Shown piece by piece: positions 22,545 to 33,853 of a stretch of DNA of 64,000 nt. This stretch comes from Punica granatum (Eukaryota; Streptophyta; Magnoliopsida; Myrtales; Lythraceae). The stretch covers positions 9,424,001 to 9,488,000 of the forward strand of contig NC_045128.1 in NCBI RefSeq assembly GCF_007655135.1, written 5' to 3'. The first letter of the stretch is position 1. Each line of letters starts with the position of its first letter. The translations under genes were made by a program, and so were the position numbers. The notes under the pieces were generated by a model. That model did no database searches and was not told the DNA's origin. It worked only from the letters and a program-made list of their open reading frames with translations.

Positions 22545-22705
22545 GAGGCGCGCGGCGTGCGCCGGGCGCGGGCAGGCGCGCGGGCGTGCTCGCGGGGCGC
22601 GCGCGGGCGTGCGCGGGGTGCGGTGCGCGCGGGCGGCGCGCGGGCGTGCGCGGGCGCGCGGGCGGGCGCGGCGGCGCGCGGGGCGGCGTGCGCGCGGGTG
22701 GCGCT
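22545..22705 (-). repeat. GC-rich minisatellite in E2 3' LTR
   Basis: Nearly pure G/C, alternating GCGCGGGC and GCGTGCGC blocks. It sits next to the 'gggtgaatagtgaccc' landmark, where E1 carries its own different GC-rich repeat. The 5' LTR copy (about 47005-47165) has a different block order. Confidence 0.8.
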
Positions 22706-23070
22706 GGCGGGTCACTATTCACCCGAGAGTAGCGATTTCACCCGAAATGCACTATTTGACCTGAAACAATAATTTAAAGACTTCAAATGGAAAAACCAAT
22801 TTCACCAATGAACTCCATGGGTCCAAAATGAGTGGGATATGAAGTTTGAGAAATTTTGAGCTTAAGTCGGGATGATGAACATCGGCTTCCGACTTAAGAA
22901 CTCAAGGCTCTCTTTTGATCTTTTCGGTTTTCTTTTCTCTTCCTTCTAAGTGCTGAAGTTTTCTGGTTCTTGAGTGTTCTTGGCTATGGAGTTTGAGAGG
23001 ATTTCTTGAAAGAGAAAGGTTGGAGAGAGTGTGTAAGAGGAGAAGTGATTATCTTAATCACTTTTGGGCC

Positions 23071-23077
23071 ATTTATA
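23071..23077 (-). promoter_or_regulatory. TATA box, E2 3' LTR
   Basis: TATAAAT on the minus strand in 'gcctataaatggccc', followed by the conserved 'aagtgattaagataatcac' and a C/T-rich leader. In a 3' LTR it could drive readthrough leftwards into E1 sequence. Confidence 0.6.
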
Positions 23078-24676
23078 GGCAAAGCTAATGACACAATTAG
23101 CAAAAGCAAGTGCTCTTAACCCCCATGCTTAGAAAATATCAAGCCTCATCCTCTTCCATTGCATTAATGAAGAAGAGATAAGACATTGATGAGCATTGAT
23201 GAGCATTGATGGAGGCTTGAGTGTTGTCTTCAAACTCTTGGATATTTTCAAGCAAGAGTGCAAGTTGGCTTCTTGCATTGAAGAAGAAGAAGAAGCTTCT
23301 AGAGTAAAGGGTGACTCATCTTGAATAGCCCGTGGGTCCCACGACCGAAGAAGAGAAACCGGGAAAAAGCTCGGGTCTCGATTGATCGTGCATTCGAAGT
23401 TCGTGGTTTGAATTGAACGTCGAATTATCGATATACGCGAGGAAATGGATTTAATGAGTCCGAGATTGGCATTTTTCGTGAGAAATTGCCAAATGTCTGT
23501 ATGAGGCTTGGAAGCCGGTTTTGCTCCTTTTATGCATTCAGAGCGAGGTTACCCACTTCTGACAGCATATCTTGTATCTGCATCCCACGTCGGTCATTTT
23601 GACATAAATTGTCAAATTACGTGGGCCCTTGCCCCTTAAGCCGGTAAATACAAATATGGAGCCGGAGATGTCCTAGGAGGCCGAAACTGGATTTCTCAGA
23701 TTGCTTTCTGAGTTTCTTGGGCGATCCGGAGATTACTGCTATCTCTGTTTGCTGAGATTGGGCCTCTAAGGATATGAAAAGTGCATCTGAGACCCTTAAA
23801 GCACTGCTCGAGGGGTCTAGATGAGTTGTGTGATTCATTCCGACAATTCCACATTGAGCCTTGAGAAGGCTAGCATTGTGTAAGGTAAGCATCCGGCGTT
23901 AAGTTTCCCCAAAGAGGACCTCCGGATATGGATTTTCACTGAAAATGGCCTTTTGTGCCCCTCGGAGGTTACTCGGGAAACCGTGAAGGGTTTTACTGTC
24001 TGTTTTGCCCAATTGCGAATGTCCGCTGGAGTTTTCAGGGCAATGTAGTGTGAACTTCGTTTGCCGTAATTCCATCAGACCAGTCTCCGGTTACGCTCTT
24101 CCGAAGAAGGGTATGCCCGTTTTGTCATTCGGAAGTCATTCAAAGTGTCTGTATGGCTTCTAAAAGACAATATGAAGCATTGCTCGTGCTCTGTATGATT
24201 GAGGGGCATGGCCGCATCTGATATTTGGAATTAACTTTTCTTCGAGAAACCGGCATTTTTGGACTTCCACTGAAAAGTTGTCTGTATACAGAAAGTTGTT
24301 CTGTATAGAGCAGATGATTTGCAAAATGCCTTTGGGGACACTTTTCATCTGTTTGGCATTGGAGTGGATTTTTGGGGTCCAATATTGGCTATCTTCCGAT
24401 GATCGAGCGAACTATCGGAAAATAGAACTGTCCGTGTGATATACTGAAAATGCCGGTTTTGGATATTGCTGAGCTCTCTAGTCACTCTATTACCCTTTGG
24501 TGACCCCTGGAGTCCTTCTGTCATATGCATGTGTCATTTGCCCGATTTTGCCGACTTGAGGATGAATAGTGATTTTCTGCTCTGTTAAGTCGTTTTTCTG
24601 TATTCTGCTCAGGTTGTGGCTTGGATCATTGCTGATATCATCGTTTGGAAAGGTGAGCCAAAATGGGGTGCTGACA

Positions 24677-24693
24677 GCTTGCCCCTCTTTGAC
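24677..24693 (-). promoter_or_regulatory. E2 polypurine tract
   Basis: On the minus strand GTCAAAGAGGGGCAAGC directly precedes the 3' LTR. It is identical to the E1 tract at 52661-52677. Confidence 0.8.
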
Positions 24694-24869
24694 TGCATGC
24701 TCGAGTAGAGGATGCAGCCAAAGACTTCAGAAGCGCCCCAATTTGATAGCAAGGATTGACATGGAATTTCCGATAACAGTCTTCTCCCTCTTACTTTGGA
24801 TATGTGGGGATGTTATACCTGATGCAGAAATGTAAAAGTCAGGATGAACCTGAGGGGATGGACCCCTAA

Positions 24870-25732
24870 ACAAAAAAGTAGTCGGGACGTACCCGAAGTG
24901 CAGGAAAGTAGTCGGGACGTACTCGAAATGCAGGAAAAGTAGTCGGGACGTACCCGAAATGCGGGAAAGTAGTCGGGACGTACCCGAAATGCGTGAAAAG
25001 TAGTCGGGACGTACTCGAAATGCGGAAAAGTAGTCGGGACGTACCCGAAATGCGGAAAAGTAGTCGGGACGTACCCGAAATGCGGAAAAGTAGTCGGGAC
25101 GTACCCGAAGGGTTTGCAATATGCACAGGGCGCATACCGAATGAACAACATGGTTCAAAGGCGCCTACCCAATGGACTTGCGGGGTGCGGGGCGTGTTGC
25201 CCGGCGGGTTTGCAAGGTGCGGGGTGTTTTGCCAGGCGGTTTGCATGGTGCAGAAAAGTAGTCGGGACGTACCCGAAATGCGGAAAGTAGTCGGGACGTA
25301 CCCGAAGGGTTTGCAATATGCACGGGGCGCATACCGAATGAACAACATGGTTCAAAGGCGCCTACCCAATGGACTTGCGGGGTGCGGGGCGTGTTGCCCG
25401 GCGGGTTTGCAAGGTGCGGGGTGTTTTGCCAGGCGGTTTGCATGGTGCAGAAAAGTAGTCGGGACGTACCCGAAATGCGAAAAGTAGTCGGGACGTACCC
25501 GAAGTGTGGAAAATAGTCGGGACGTACCCGAAATGCAGAAAAGTAGTCGGGACGTACCCGAAATGCAGGAAAAGTAGTCGGAACGTACCCGAAGTGCGGA
25601 AAAGTAGTCGGGACGTACCCGAAGTGCGGAAAAGTAGTCGGGACGTACCCGAAATGCGGAAAAGTAGTCTGGACGTACCCGAAATGCAGGAAAGTAGTCG
25701 GGACGTACCCGAAATGCAGAAAAGTAAATTGC
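24870..25732 (-). repeat. E2 3'-region tandem repeat (30 bp, about 19 copies)
   Basis: About 19 copies of a 30-bp unit (plus strand GTAGTCGGGACGTACCCGAA plus ATGCGGAAAA). They are interrupted twice by a longer segment ('gggtttgcaatatgcac' ... 'ttgcatggtgc') repeated with a 197-bp period at 25110 and 25307. Because 30 is a multiple of three, long ORFs of repeated decapeptides arise on both strands; these are not taken as genes. A single related unit ('gggtcaatcccgac') exists in E1 near 52400. Confidence 0.85.
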
Positions 25733-25755
25733 ATGGGATGCATTGCAAAAAGTAA

Positions 25756-26082
25756 ATGCAAACGTTGGGGAGTTGCGTGAGGTGTGGAAGGAATCATTGT
25801 GCTTCCTCCGTCACTGAGCTTGTCCGTGTTGCAATCGATGTAGTGGCAGAATGTTTCATTGTTTGCCAACTGATTGTGATGCGATTGAATGCATGGAGTA
25901 TTATCCTGAAGACTTCTCCTTGGATTTTAGTTGTGGTCCTTAGCATAAGGCAGACATGTATTCATCAAAGAAAGACTTCTTCCGAGGTTCACATCTTCGT
26001 TCCTGCATATAGAACCATGGGAGCTAACAGTAGTTGTCAGTTCTACTCTACAGCCATAATGAAGATGTGGAAAGAAGTCTGA
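25756..26082 (+). CDS. Antisense 108-codon ORF in E2 3' region (hypothetical)
   Basis: 108 codons on the strand opposite to E2, starting MQTLGSCVRCGRNHCASS and ending MWKEV. E1 has an uninterrupted counterpart of the same length at 51239-51565 (minus), also antisense to its element. The two align end to end without gaps, with roughly a quarter of residues different. No family was recognised. It has a Cys-x2-Cys and no signal peptide. Chance preservation is possible because E1 and E2 are fairly close. Confidence 0.3.
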   Translation: MQTLGSCVRCGRNHCASSVTELVRVAIDVVAECFIVCQLIVMRLNAWSIILKTSPWILVVVLSIRQTCIHQRKTSSEVHIFVPAYRTMGANSSCQFYSTAIMKMWKEV

Positions 26083-26392
26083 ATAATAATGCTTTGGGGA
26101 TTTGAACTTGATGACCATTTAAAGGGGTGGTCGTATCCCGCTAGACTTGTGATTTGACAAGAAAGGCTTTTTACAGAACAGGCATGACCTGTAGAATTTG
26201 CATAAGGGTATAGGGGGATTCTTTGGGATCCTCCAAATCAAGGATACAAAGATTCGACTGTATGTCGAAACGTGTCTCATGCTCTGAGAGTAAAAGAGAG
26301 TTTGCTTGCATCGAAGACTGTCAAACCACTATTTGTTGCCGCTGCATGCTGAATGTAGCTGTCATTTCGTGGTCGAGCTGCCGAAGGTCCCC
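26083..26392. other. E2 3' untranslated region, no gene seen
   Basis: Between the antisense ORF and the stem-loop series; it aligns with about 50925-51238 of E1. No coding frame or family was recognised. Confidence 0.5.
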
Positions 26393-26402
26393 TAATTTTT
26401 GC

Positions 26403-26676
26403 CTAGGTCGCAAGACGCGTGACGACCTAACGGGGTGTTTTGTTTGACATTTCTATCATTTAGATCTCACCTTTTGCTACGATCACCCGTATTGGGTCTG
26501 ATCGCACCTCTCGATTCCTCTAACTTTAGCCTAGACCGCCCTTTTCGGGTTTTCAGCCTAGCGAGCATTTTGATTCATGCCCTCCTTTTGCCACGGTTCC
26601 CCTTTGCGGGATTTTAAACCGTGCCTCTCATTCCCTAATTTTTGCCTAGGCCGCCTCAAAGAGGTTTTCAACCTAG
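26403..26676 (-). other. Series of four stem-loops downstream of E2 integrase
   Basis: In element orientation: H1 26676-26646 (CTAGG/CCTAG outer stem, CCTC-ttt-GAGG inner stem), H2 26621-26590 (CACGGTT/AACCGTG, inner CCC/GGG), H3 26561-26531 (CTAG/CTAG, inner CCC/GGG) and H4 26430-26403 (TAGGTCG/CGACCTA). H1 and H4 are followed by GGCAAAA-type tails. The matching series in E1 is at 50687-50919. Confidence 0.65.
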
Positions 26677-26848
26677 CGGGAAATCCATTCTTTTTTCTCT
26701 CAGGAAAAATTCAGAGAAAAGGGAAAGAGCAGAAGATGGGAGTACATGAGTTAACGAAATTAAAAGTGTTGGGAACTGTACTTGCAAAGAAAGATAAAAT
26801 GTAATGTGCATTTGAGAAAACATCCGCAGTGGGATAAGAGAAACACCA

Positions 26849-27526
26849 TCACGGATAGTATTCCTTAAGAGCATCAGCATTGACCGGAAGAGCGTTCTCG
26901 TTTCCGTCCATATCGTTGAGAATGATTGCCCCTCCGTCAAAGACTTCTTTAACGATGAATGGACCGTCGTACTTGTAAGCGAACTTGCCCCTGGAATCTG
27001 GGGCGATGTGTAAAACTTTTCGCAAGACGAGGTCGCTGGGGCTGAACTTGCGAGGACGAACTTTTTTGTTGAATGTTCGAGCCATTCTTTGCTGATAGCA
27101 CTGACCGTGGCAAAGTGCAGTTAGCCGCTTCTCGTCGATGAGATTAAGCTGTTCATAGCGTTGCTTCGCCCATTCTGCTTCCTCGAGTTTGGACTCGGCA
27201 AGAACCCTCATGGAGGGAATCTCCACTTCGATTGGAAGAACCGCTTCCATGCCGTAGACCAAAGAATACGGGGTTGCCCCGGTGGATGAGCGGATAGAAG
27301 TCCGATATGCCAAGAGTGCAAACGGGAGCATCTCATGCCAGTCCTTGTAATTCACCGTCATTTTTTCGATGATTTTCTTTATATTCTTATTCGCTGCCTC
27401 TACCGCACCATTCATTTGTGGACGATATGGAGAGGAATTACGATGTTGGATCCTGAACTGTGCACAGAGCTCGTCAATGAGCTTATTATTCAGGTTCTTG
27501 GCATTGTCGGTGATGAGAGTCGCAGG
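26849..27526 (-). pseudogene. E2 integrase, C-terminal part (left of E3)
   Basis: Contains the catalytic Glu region (GAVEAANKNIKKIIEKM), the YRTSIRSSTGATPYSLVYG motif and a C-terminal domain ending ENALPVNADALKEYYP. The frame is open up to the E3 insertion point at 27526, where the upstream half (catalytic Asp residues and zinc-binding region) is separated to 35514 and beyond. Confidence 0.88.
27522..27526. repeat. Left target-site duplication of E3 (GCAGG)
   Basis: GCAGG precedes the E3 LTR start and recurs at 35514-35518. The joined flank 'gtcgcagggacccc' matches the intact integrase of E1 (49831-49850 region, reverse complement). Confidence 0.96.
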
Positions 27527-29186
27527 TGTTGGGAATTGGTGTATGCCCTAGATGCAATCTATCATCAGTTCTGTAATATGACATGTATTTCATTATATTA
27601 CGAGGCATATCTGTTATTGTGTAGATTGCGCTAAATATGATTTTACACAATAATGTCCTTGGAATAGTAGGTTCAATAGGCATCAAGTGTGACTTGATTG
27701 TGAGATCCTATAATTACTGAACATTATTCCTAAATGTCCATAGTCAAAGTATTATCGTTAATTAGGACAACGATAATACGGTTAGATTAGTGTAAGTGTT
27801 GATTGATGATCAAATCTCATAGGTCATGGATATGGAGATATCAAATCACACCACATGTATACATTAAGAGTAATGTGTATAGGACTGATCCGTCATGAGA
27901 TTGCTACATGGGTTGTTACGTGACTGTCATTAGCATATCTCAAAGTGACTATAGTGTAATGGTCCTTTGACTTGAGGTCACCATAGATTCCTACATGTAA
28001 TGTCATATACTTTGATACTGTCAAACGCCACTGTAACAGGATTGTTATAAAGACAGTTATTGGGTATACCACAGAGCATGGAGAGGAATGTGAGTGATCA
28101 AGATAGGATTTGTCCCTCCTACGAAACGGGAGCGATATCTCACGGCCACTTGGTGGTTAAGTCTAAAAGTGTATGCATACCCAAATGAGTCGATATAATG
28201 ATATCGAGCTCATTTGTTCTGATAGACTTACCCGGTAAACCAAGAAAAAGAGATATTGAGCCATACAAGGATGTCATCGACCATGCCTTGGGCTCAATAG
28301 AGATATAGAGGACAAAGGGATTATATTACACGGTAACGGAGGTCACAAGGTTCGTCGAGAAATTGACTTTCCGATTACTTGAGTAACAGTGATGCATTGC
28401 TAGATGCCACTCACTGTTTGTAATATTGAAATAGAGATTTTGATATTACTGTCAACGTAATTGGGAACTTACAGGGTCACACACTACGACTAAATTGACG
28501 AGATATTTTGAAACAATAAAATCATCTAATAGAGATTAGATGATTTATGGTGCGACTAATTAATTGGATATTTAATGAGATTAAATTTGTCGATTAATTA
28601 GACTCGATTTATTAGATTAAATGGACCAAATTGATGCACGATTAATATGGTGACACATGGCTTTTATGTGGATTAACATGTGTAAGGACACATGTCATAA
28701 GGGAACCTTAATTCCCTAAATCCCACATCGGTTGGGATTTCATCTTCACCCCCCCATATTGCTTATAAAAAGGGGCAGTAAGCATGATTATATATATATG
28801 CTTATATATAAAAGCGCACACATATTATATATATATGCTAATATATATATGTACGTGCATATATGTGTGCATATAAAATATATATATTTTGGGTTGAATT
28901 GTTCAACTCAAATTAGGTCCATTAGTCTGAAAATTTCGGGTGTCGCATCGGTGTTTCTTTCGAGTGTTGGTCGCTAGCACCGCCGATCTCGAAGACTCGT
29001 CGACAAAGTCGGTGTGGATTCCAGTAGAGGCGTCACGCGTGGGACGCTCGGTCGACAACTTTAAATATTCCAGGTACGTTTTTATTTACTCTTATTCTTC
29101 TAGTAGGTCTTGGAATTAGTTTCACGGGTAGGAAATTTTGAATTTCTGTTCCTTTTTCGCTTCCGTTGCGCCCCGTGGAACTAGCA
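27527..29186 (+). repeat. E3 5' LTR (1,660 bp)
   Basis: Begins TGTTGGGAATTGG and ends GGAACTAGCA. It is identical in length to the 3' LTR, and by eye I found about seven substitutions, nearly all transitions (for example near 27900, 28044 and 28342). It contains the TATA box at 28764 and an AT-rich 'tatatata' block at about 28790-28885. Confidence 0.96.
28764..28770 (+). promoter_or_regulatory. TATA box of E3 5' LTR
   Basis: TATAAAA in 'gcttataaaaaggggc', placed after 'cccacatcggttggga', a motif common upstream of plant copia start sites. The matching box in the 3' LTR is at 35091-35097. Confidence 0.65.
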
Positions 29187-29188
29187 AT

Positions 29189-29200
29189 TGGTATCAGAGC
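29189..29200 (+). promoter_or_regulatory. E3 primer-binding site (initiator tRNA-Met)
   Basis: TGGTATCAGAGC lies two bases after the LTR and is the usual plant copia site complementary to the 3' end of initiator methionyl tRNA. Confidence 0.9.
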
Positions 29201-29886
29201 CTAGCTAGTTAGAATCTGAGTAGATAATAGCATAAAATATGATTTTATGCTTGGTACTGGTATGATTATGTTTGATATTTGCGGTGCATGACTGTTAGAC
29301 ATGGACTATGTCCTAGTTGTGTTAGTATAATAGTTATACGTGTGGACTATTATGTAATAGTTACATAATAGTGTATAGTGAGATCGATTAAATGTTAATC
29401 AAATCCCTCAAAATATTAAGTCCATATCCTTCCACCGTGTAACGCTCGTCAAGACCAAGATCGATGAGTGTGTAGACCTTGCCTTCGCAGGATGCCCTTA
29501 TCTATCCTAGTAAGACGTTGTGTTTACCAGTGGGTCGGACTTAACTGAGCAAGCCTAATAGGATTAGGAGTTCAGAGGCATGTAGTTGGGCATCGATCTA
29601 TAAGATAGATTTGAATAAGGAGTTATTCACTCAACTAATCAAGAGTTGCATGTGATGCAATTGGGAAAGTGAGTTCCCTACCTAAATAGCCAGTTCTGGG
29701 TGAATCAGCCTCGCTGACTCAGAGCTTGGTGAGATATGGATCTTGAGCTACTATGAGAATGATATTCTCTGAATCAATGTTGAGGGTCATTGATTTGATA
29801 TAAATAGTGGGAGCAATATTTATAAAGTCCTCATTAAATATTGTTGTGTCATAATACTTATTTTGTATATTTCTATGGTAGTTACC
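29201..29886 (+). other. E3 5' untranslated leader
   Basis: About 690 bp between the PBS and the gag start with no convincing ORF. It is AT-rich with repeated 'tataatagt' motifs. Confidence 0.7.
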
Positions 29887-32800
29887 ATGGCAGGGAGCAC
29901 TTCTAGTACTTTCTGTTTGCGATCCGTCCTTGATAAGGACAAACTGTCAGGGAATAATTTCCTTGGTTGGTATCGAAACTTGAGAATTGTTCTCACCCAA
30001 GAAAAGAAGCTATATGTCTTAGAGCAACCTCTTCTTGCGCCACCGCCTGACGATGCCCCCCAAGCTGAGAAAGATGCTTATAGTAAGCATCATGATGATG
30101 CCGTAAACGTCGGATGTCTCATGTTAGTCACCATGGACTCGGAGCTTCAGAAGCAACACGAGAACATGAAGGCGTACGATATGATCGTGCATCTCAGGCA
30201 GCTCTATCAAGAGCAGGCCCGACATGAGAGATTCGAGATCTCTAAAGCACTTTTTCAGGCAAGGTTGACTGAGGGTAGCCCGGTGGGTCTTCATGTACTC
30301 AAGATGATTGGGTACGTTGAGACTCTGGGAAGACTGGGATTTCCTCTTGGTCAAGAGTTGGCCACAGATTTAGTCCTACAGTCGCTGCCCAGCAGTTATA
30401 GTCAGTTCATTATGAGCTATAATATGAATGACTACAATAAACCATTGCCTGAACTGCTTAGCATGTTGAGAACAGCTGAGCATGATATCAGCAAGGGGAC
30501 GTCCGTTCTAATGGTCCAAGGGACCAAAAGAAAGGGCAAGAGCAAGAGTAAAGGCAAGAAGGCTAAAGGTGCATCCAATTTTGACTTGGGTGCGTTGAAG
30601 CCTAAAGCCAAGGTGGCGAAGAATGATTACTGCTTCCATTGTGGCAACACTGGACATTGGAAGCGGAATTGTAAGATATACCTGGAAGAGTTGAAGAAGA
30701 AAAAGGGAAGTGAGACTTCCACTTCAGGTATCCATGTTATAGAGATTAATGTATCTACTACTTCTACATCTTGGGTATTAGATACCGGATGTGGTACTCA
30801 TATTTGTGGAAATATGCAGGACCTAAAGGACAGTAGATCGTTGACAAAGGGCGAGGTGGACCTACGAGTTGGAAATGGAGCAAGAGTTGCTACATTAACT
30901 GTAGGGACTTATCACCTAGTTTTACCTACTGGGCTTGTATTAGATCTTAACGACTGTTATTATGTACCTGCTATTAGTAGAAACATAATATCTGTTTCTT
31001 GTTTGGACAAGAAGGGATTTTGTTTCACTATAAAGAACAAGTGTTGTTCTATGTACATGAATGATGTATATTATGGCAGTGCACATTTAAGTAATGGTCT
31101 GTATGTTCTTGATCTAGATACGCCTATTTATAATGTGGAAACCAAACGGCTCAAATCTAATGATTCGAACCCGACTTACCTCTGGCATTGTCGTTTAGGC
31201 CATATTAGCGAGAATCGCATCTCTAGACTCCATAAGGATGGATTACTAGACTCGTTTGATTTAGAATCGATCGAGACATGCGAACCTTGCTTAATGGGGA
31301 AAATGACTAAGGCCCCTTTTACCGGAAAAGGTGAGCGAGCTAGTGATCTTTTGGCTCTCATACATACCGATGTATGTGGACCAGTGAACAAGCTTGCTAG
31401 AGGTGGGTATCTCTACTTCATTACATTTACTGATGATTTCAGTAGATTTGGATATGTGTTTTTGATGAAACACAAATCTGAATCCTTTGAAAAGTTCAAA
31501 GAATTTAAGAATGAAGTGGAGAATCAGTTGGGTAAGAGCATTAAAGTTCTTCGATCAGATCGAGGAGGTGAATATTTGAGCTATGAGTTCGCTGACTATC
31601 TTAAACAGTGTGGGATTTTATCTCAACTGACTCCACCTGGAACACCACAATGGAATGGTGTAGCTGAGAGGAGGAATCGAACTTTATTAGATATGGTTCG
31701 ATCTTTGATGAGTCATGCAAACTTATCTGACTCCTTCTGGGGATATGCTCTACAGACAGCTGCTCTCATATTAAACAATGCTCCGTCGAAATCAGTTGAA
31801 AGGACACCATATGAGATGTGGTATGGGAAACGTCCCAAGATGTCTTTTCTAAAGATATGGGGTTGCGAAGCTTATGTGAAGAGATTGTCTTCGGATAAGC
31901 TTGGCCCTAAATCGGACAAATGTTACTTCGTGGGGTATCCTAAGGAAACTCGAGGATACTATTTCTATAATCCCATCGAGGGCAAAGTGTTTGTCGCTCG
32001 AACTGCGGTATTCCTTGAGAAAGAGTTTCTCTCCAAAGGAACTAGTGGGAGGAAATTAGAACTTGGGGAATTTCTACCACAAAATGACATTGACCAATCG
32101 ACGGGCGATGTTGCAGAACAAGTACCACAAGTTGTTGTGGCACAATCTTCTACACAGGTGACACAGGAGCCTCGTAGGTCTAGTAGGATACGTCATGAGC
32201 CCGAGAGATATGGATTTCTCGTGACTCAAGACAATGACGTATTGCTCATAGATAATGATGAGCCTACAACCTATGCGGAAGCCGTAATAGGCCCAGACTC
32301 TGAGAAATGGCTGGAGGCCATGAGATCTGAGATGGAGTCCATGTACACTAACCAAGTATGGACTTTGGTTGATCCACCTGAAGGGGCAAAACCCATTGGG
32401 TGTAAGTGGGTCTTCAAGAAGAAGACTGACATGGACGGTAATGTGATTACCTTTAAGGGCCGACTTGTGGCAAAAGGTTTCAGACAAGTTCATGGTGTTG
32501 ACTATGACGAAACCTTTTCCCCGGTAGCTATGCTTAAATCCATCAGGATCTTGCTTGCAATTGCAGCTTATTATGATTATGAGATCTGGCAAATGGATGT
32601 CAAAACTGCTTTCCTGAACGGGAAGCTCCTCGAGGATGTGTTTATGACACAACCTGAGGGTTTTGTCGATCCACATTGTGCCGGAAAGGTTTGTAAGCTA
32701 CAACGGTCTATTTATGGACTGAAGCAAGCTTCTAGGAGCTGGAATCTTCGTTTTGATGATGCAATCAAAGAGTTTGGTTTCATCAAGAATGAAGATGAAC

Positions 32801-33839
32801 CCTGTGTTTACAAGAAGGTTAGTGGGAGCGTAGTAATCTTCCTGGTGTTGTATGTAGACGACATACTTCTGATTGGGAATGACATTCCTTCCCTACAGTC
32901 TGTGAAGACTTGGTTGGGAAGGTGTTTCTCTATGAAGGACTTAGGCGAAGCTACCTACGTGCTAGGTATTAGGATCTATAGAGATAGATCCAAGAGACTG
33001 CTTGGCCTAAGTCAGAGTGCATACATAGATAAGTGCTTCAGCGCTTTAGCATGCAGGATTCTAAGAAAGGGTCGCTGCCTATGTTACATGGCATAAGCCT
33101 TTCGAAGGCTCAGAGTCCTTCTACTCGAGAGGAGAGGGACAGAATGAATAGGATTCCATATGCGTCAGCTATTGGATCTATCATGTATGCTATGTTATGC
33201 ACTCGATCAGATGTCTCGTATGCTTTGAGTATGACGAGTCGATACCAATCAGATCCAGGTGAAAGACACTGGATTGCAGTAAAGAACATCCTTAAGTACT
33301 TACGAAGGACTAAGGAGATGTTTTTGGTATATGGAAGCGAAGAAGAGCTCGTTGTAAGAGGTTACACCGATGCTAGCTTCCAGACCGATAAGGACGACAG
33401 TAGATCGCAGTCAGGGTATGTGTTCTGCCTGAATGGAGGTGTTGTGAGTTGGAAGAGTTCCAAACAGGAGACAGTAGCCGACTCTACCACAGAGGCCGAG
33501 TATATTGCTGCCTCTAACGCTGCAAAAGAGGCCGTTTGGATCAAGAAGTTCATAACAGAACTTGCTGTGGTTCCTAGCATCGCAGACCCAGTGGATCTCT
33601 ATTGTGACAACAATGGAGCCATTGCGCAAGCTAAGGAACCCAGGTCTCACCAACGATCCAAACATATACTCAGGCGCTTCCATCTCATTCGCGAGATTAT
33701 TGACAGAGGAGATGTGAAGATATGCAGAATACCAACAGATGAGAATCTCGCAGATCCACTTACGAAGCCTCTTGTGCAGCACAAGCACGAGGCTCACACT
33801 AGATCTATTGGCATTAGACAGATGCCAGATTGGCTCTAG
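29887..33839 (+). pseudogene. E3 gag-pol polyprotein with one frameshift
   Basis: I take ATG 29887 (MAGSTSSTF, ACCATGG context); an in-frame ATG lies at 29863. Domains in order, residues counted from 29863: copia gag (about 20-230), CCHC knuckle CFHCGNTGHWKRNC (about 257), protease WVLDTGCGTHIC (about 303), GAG-pre-integrase LWHCRLGH (about 440), integrase with Asp, Asp and Glu at about 503, 567 and 603, and RT with YVDDILLIGND (about 995). One base is missing at about 33031, just after SAYIDK. The frame shifts and would stop at 33094-33096. The correct frame continues to 33839 with the RNase H motifs YTDASF, TEAEY and DNNGA. No other break was noticed, so it was probably active recently. Confidence 0.93.
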
Positions 33840-33853
33840 TGCAAGTGGGAGAT
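33839..33853 (+). promoter_or_regulatory. E3 polypurine tract
   Basis: 'GTGCAAGTGGGAGAT' follows the pol stop directly and precedes the 3' LTR, as usual for plant copia elements. Confidence 0.75.

Larger units (their letters stand above)
20032..24676 (-). repeat. E2 3' LTR (4,645 bp)
   Basis: Reverse complement of TGTCAGCACC...CCGTACA. It differs from the 5' LTR by roughly 1-1.5% in the first kilobase inspected, plus rearrangements in the GC-rich block at about 22550-22700. Confidence 0.93.

Noticed and set aside
22396..22764. Arg/Ala/Gly-rich ORFs on both strands
   Set aside because: Pure consequence of the GC-rich minisatellite; the 5' LTR copy has a different order and breaks the similarity.
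24870..25732. CRISPR-like array
   Set aside because: Units are contiguous with no unique spacers, and the context is a plant retrotransposon 3' region.
24813..25869. ORFs of 112-234 codons with repeating decapeptides (SSRDVPE or GYVPTTF)
   Set aside because: By-product of a 30-bp unit, a multiple of three; no start context and no conservation in E1.
28782..28885. TA-rich block as a replication origin or satellite
   Set aside because: Present identically in both E3 LTRs, so it is simply LTR sequence.
32074..32676. 200-aa ORF antisense to E3 pol (and similar shadows elsewhere)
   Set aside because: Mirror of the copia RT/integrase coding strand; no independent features.
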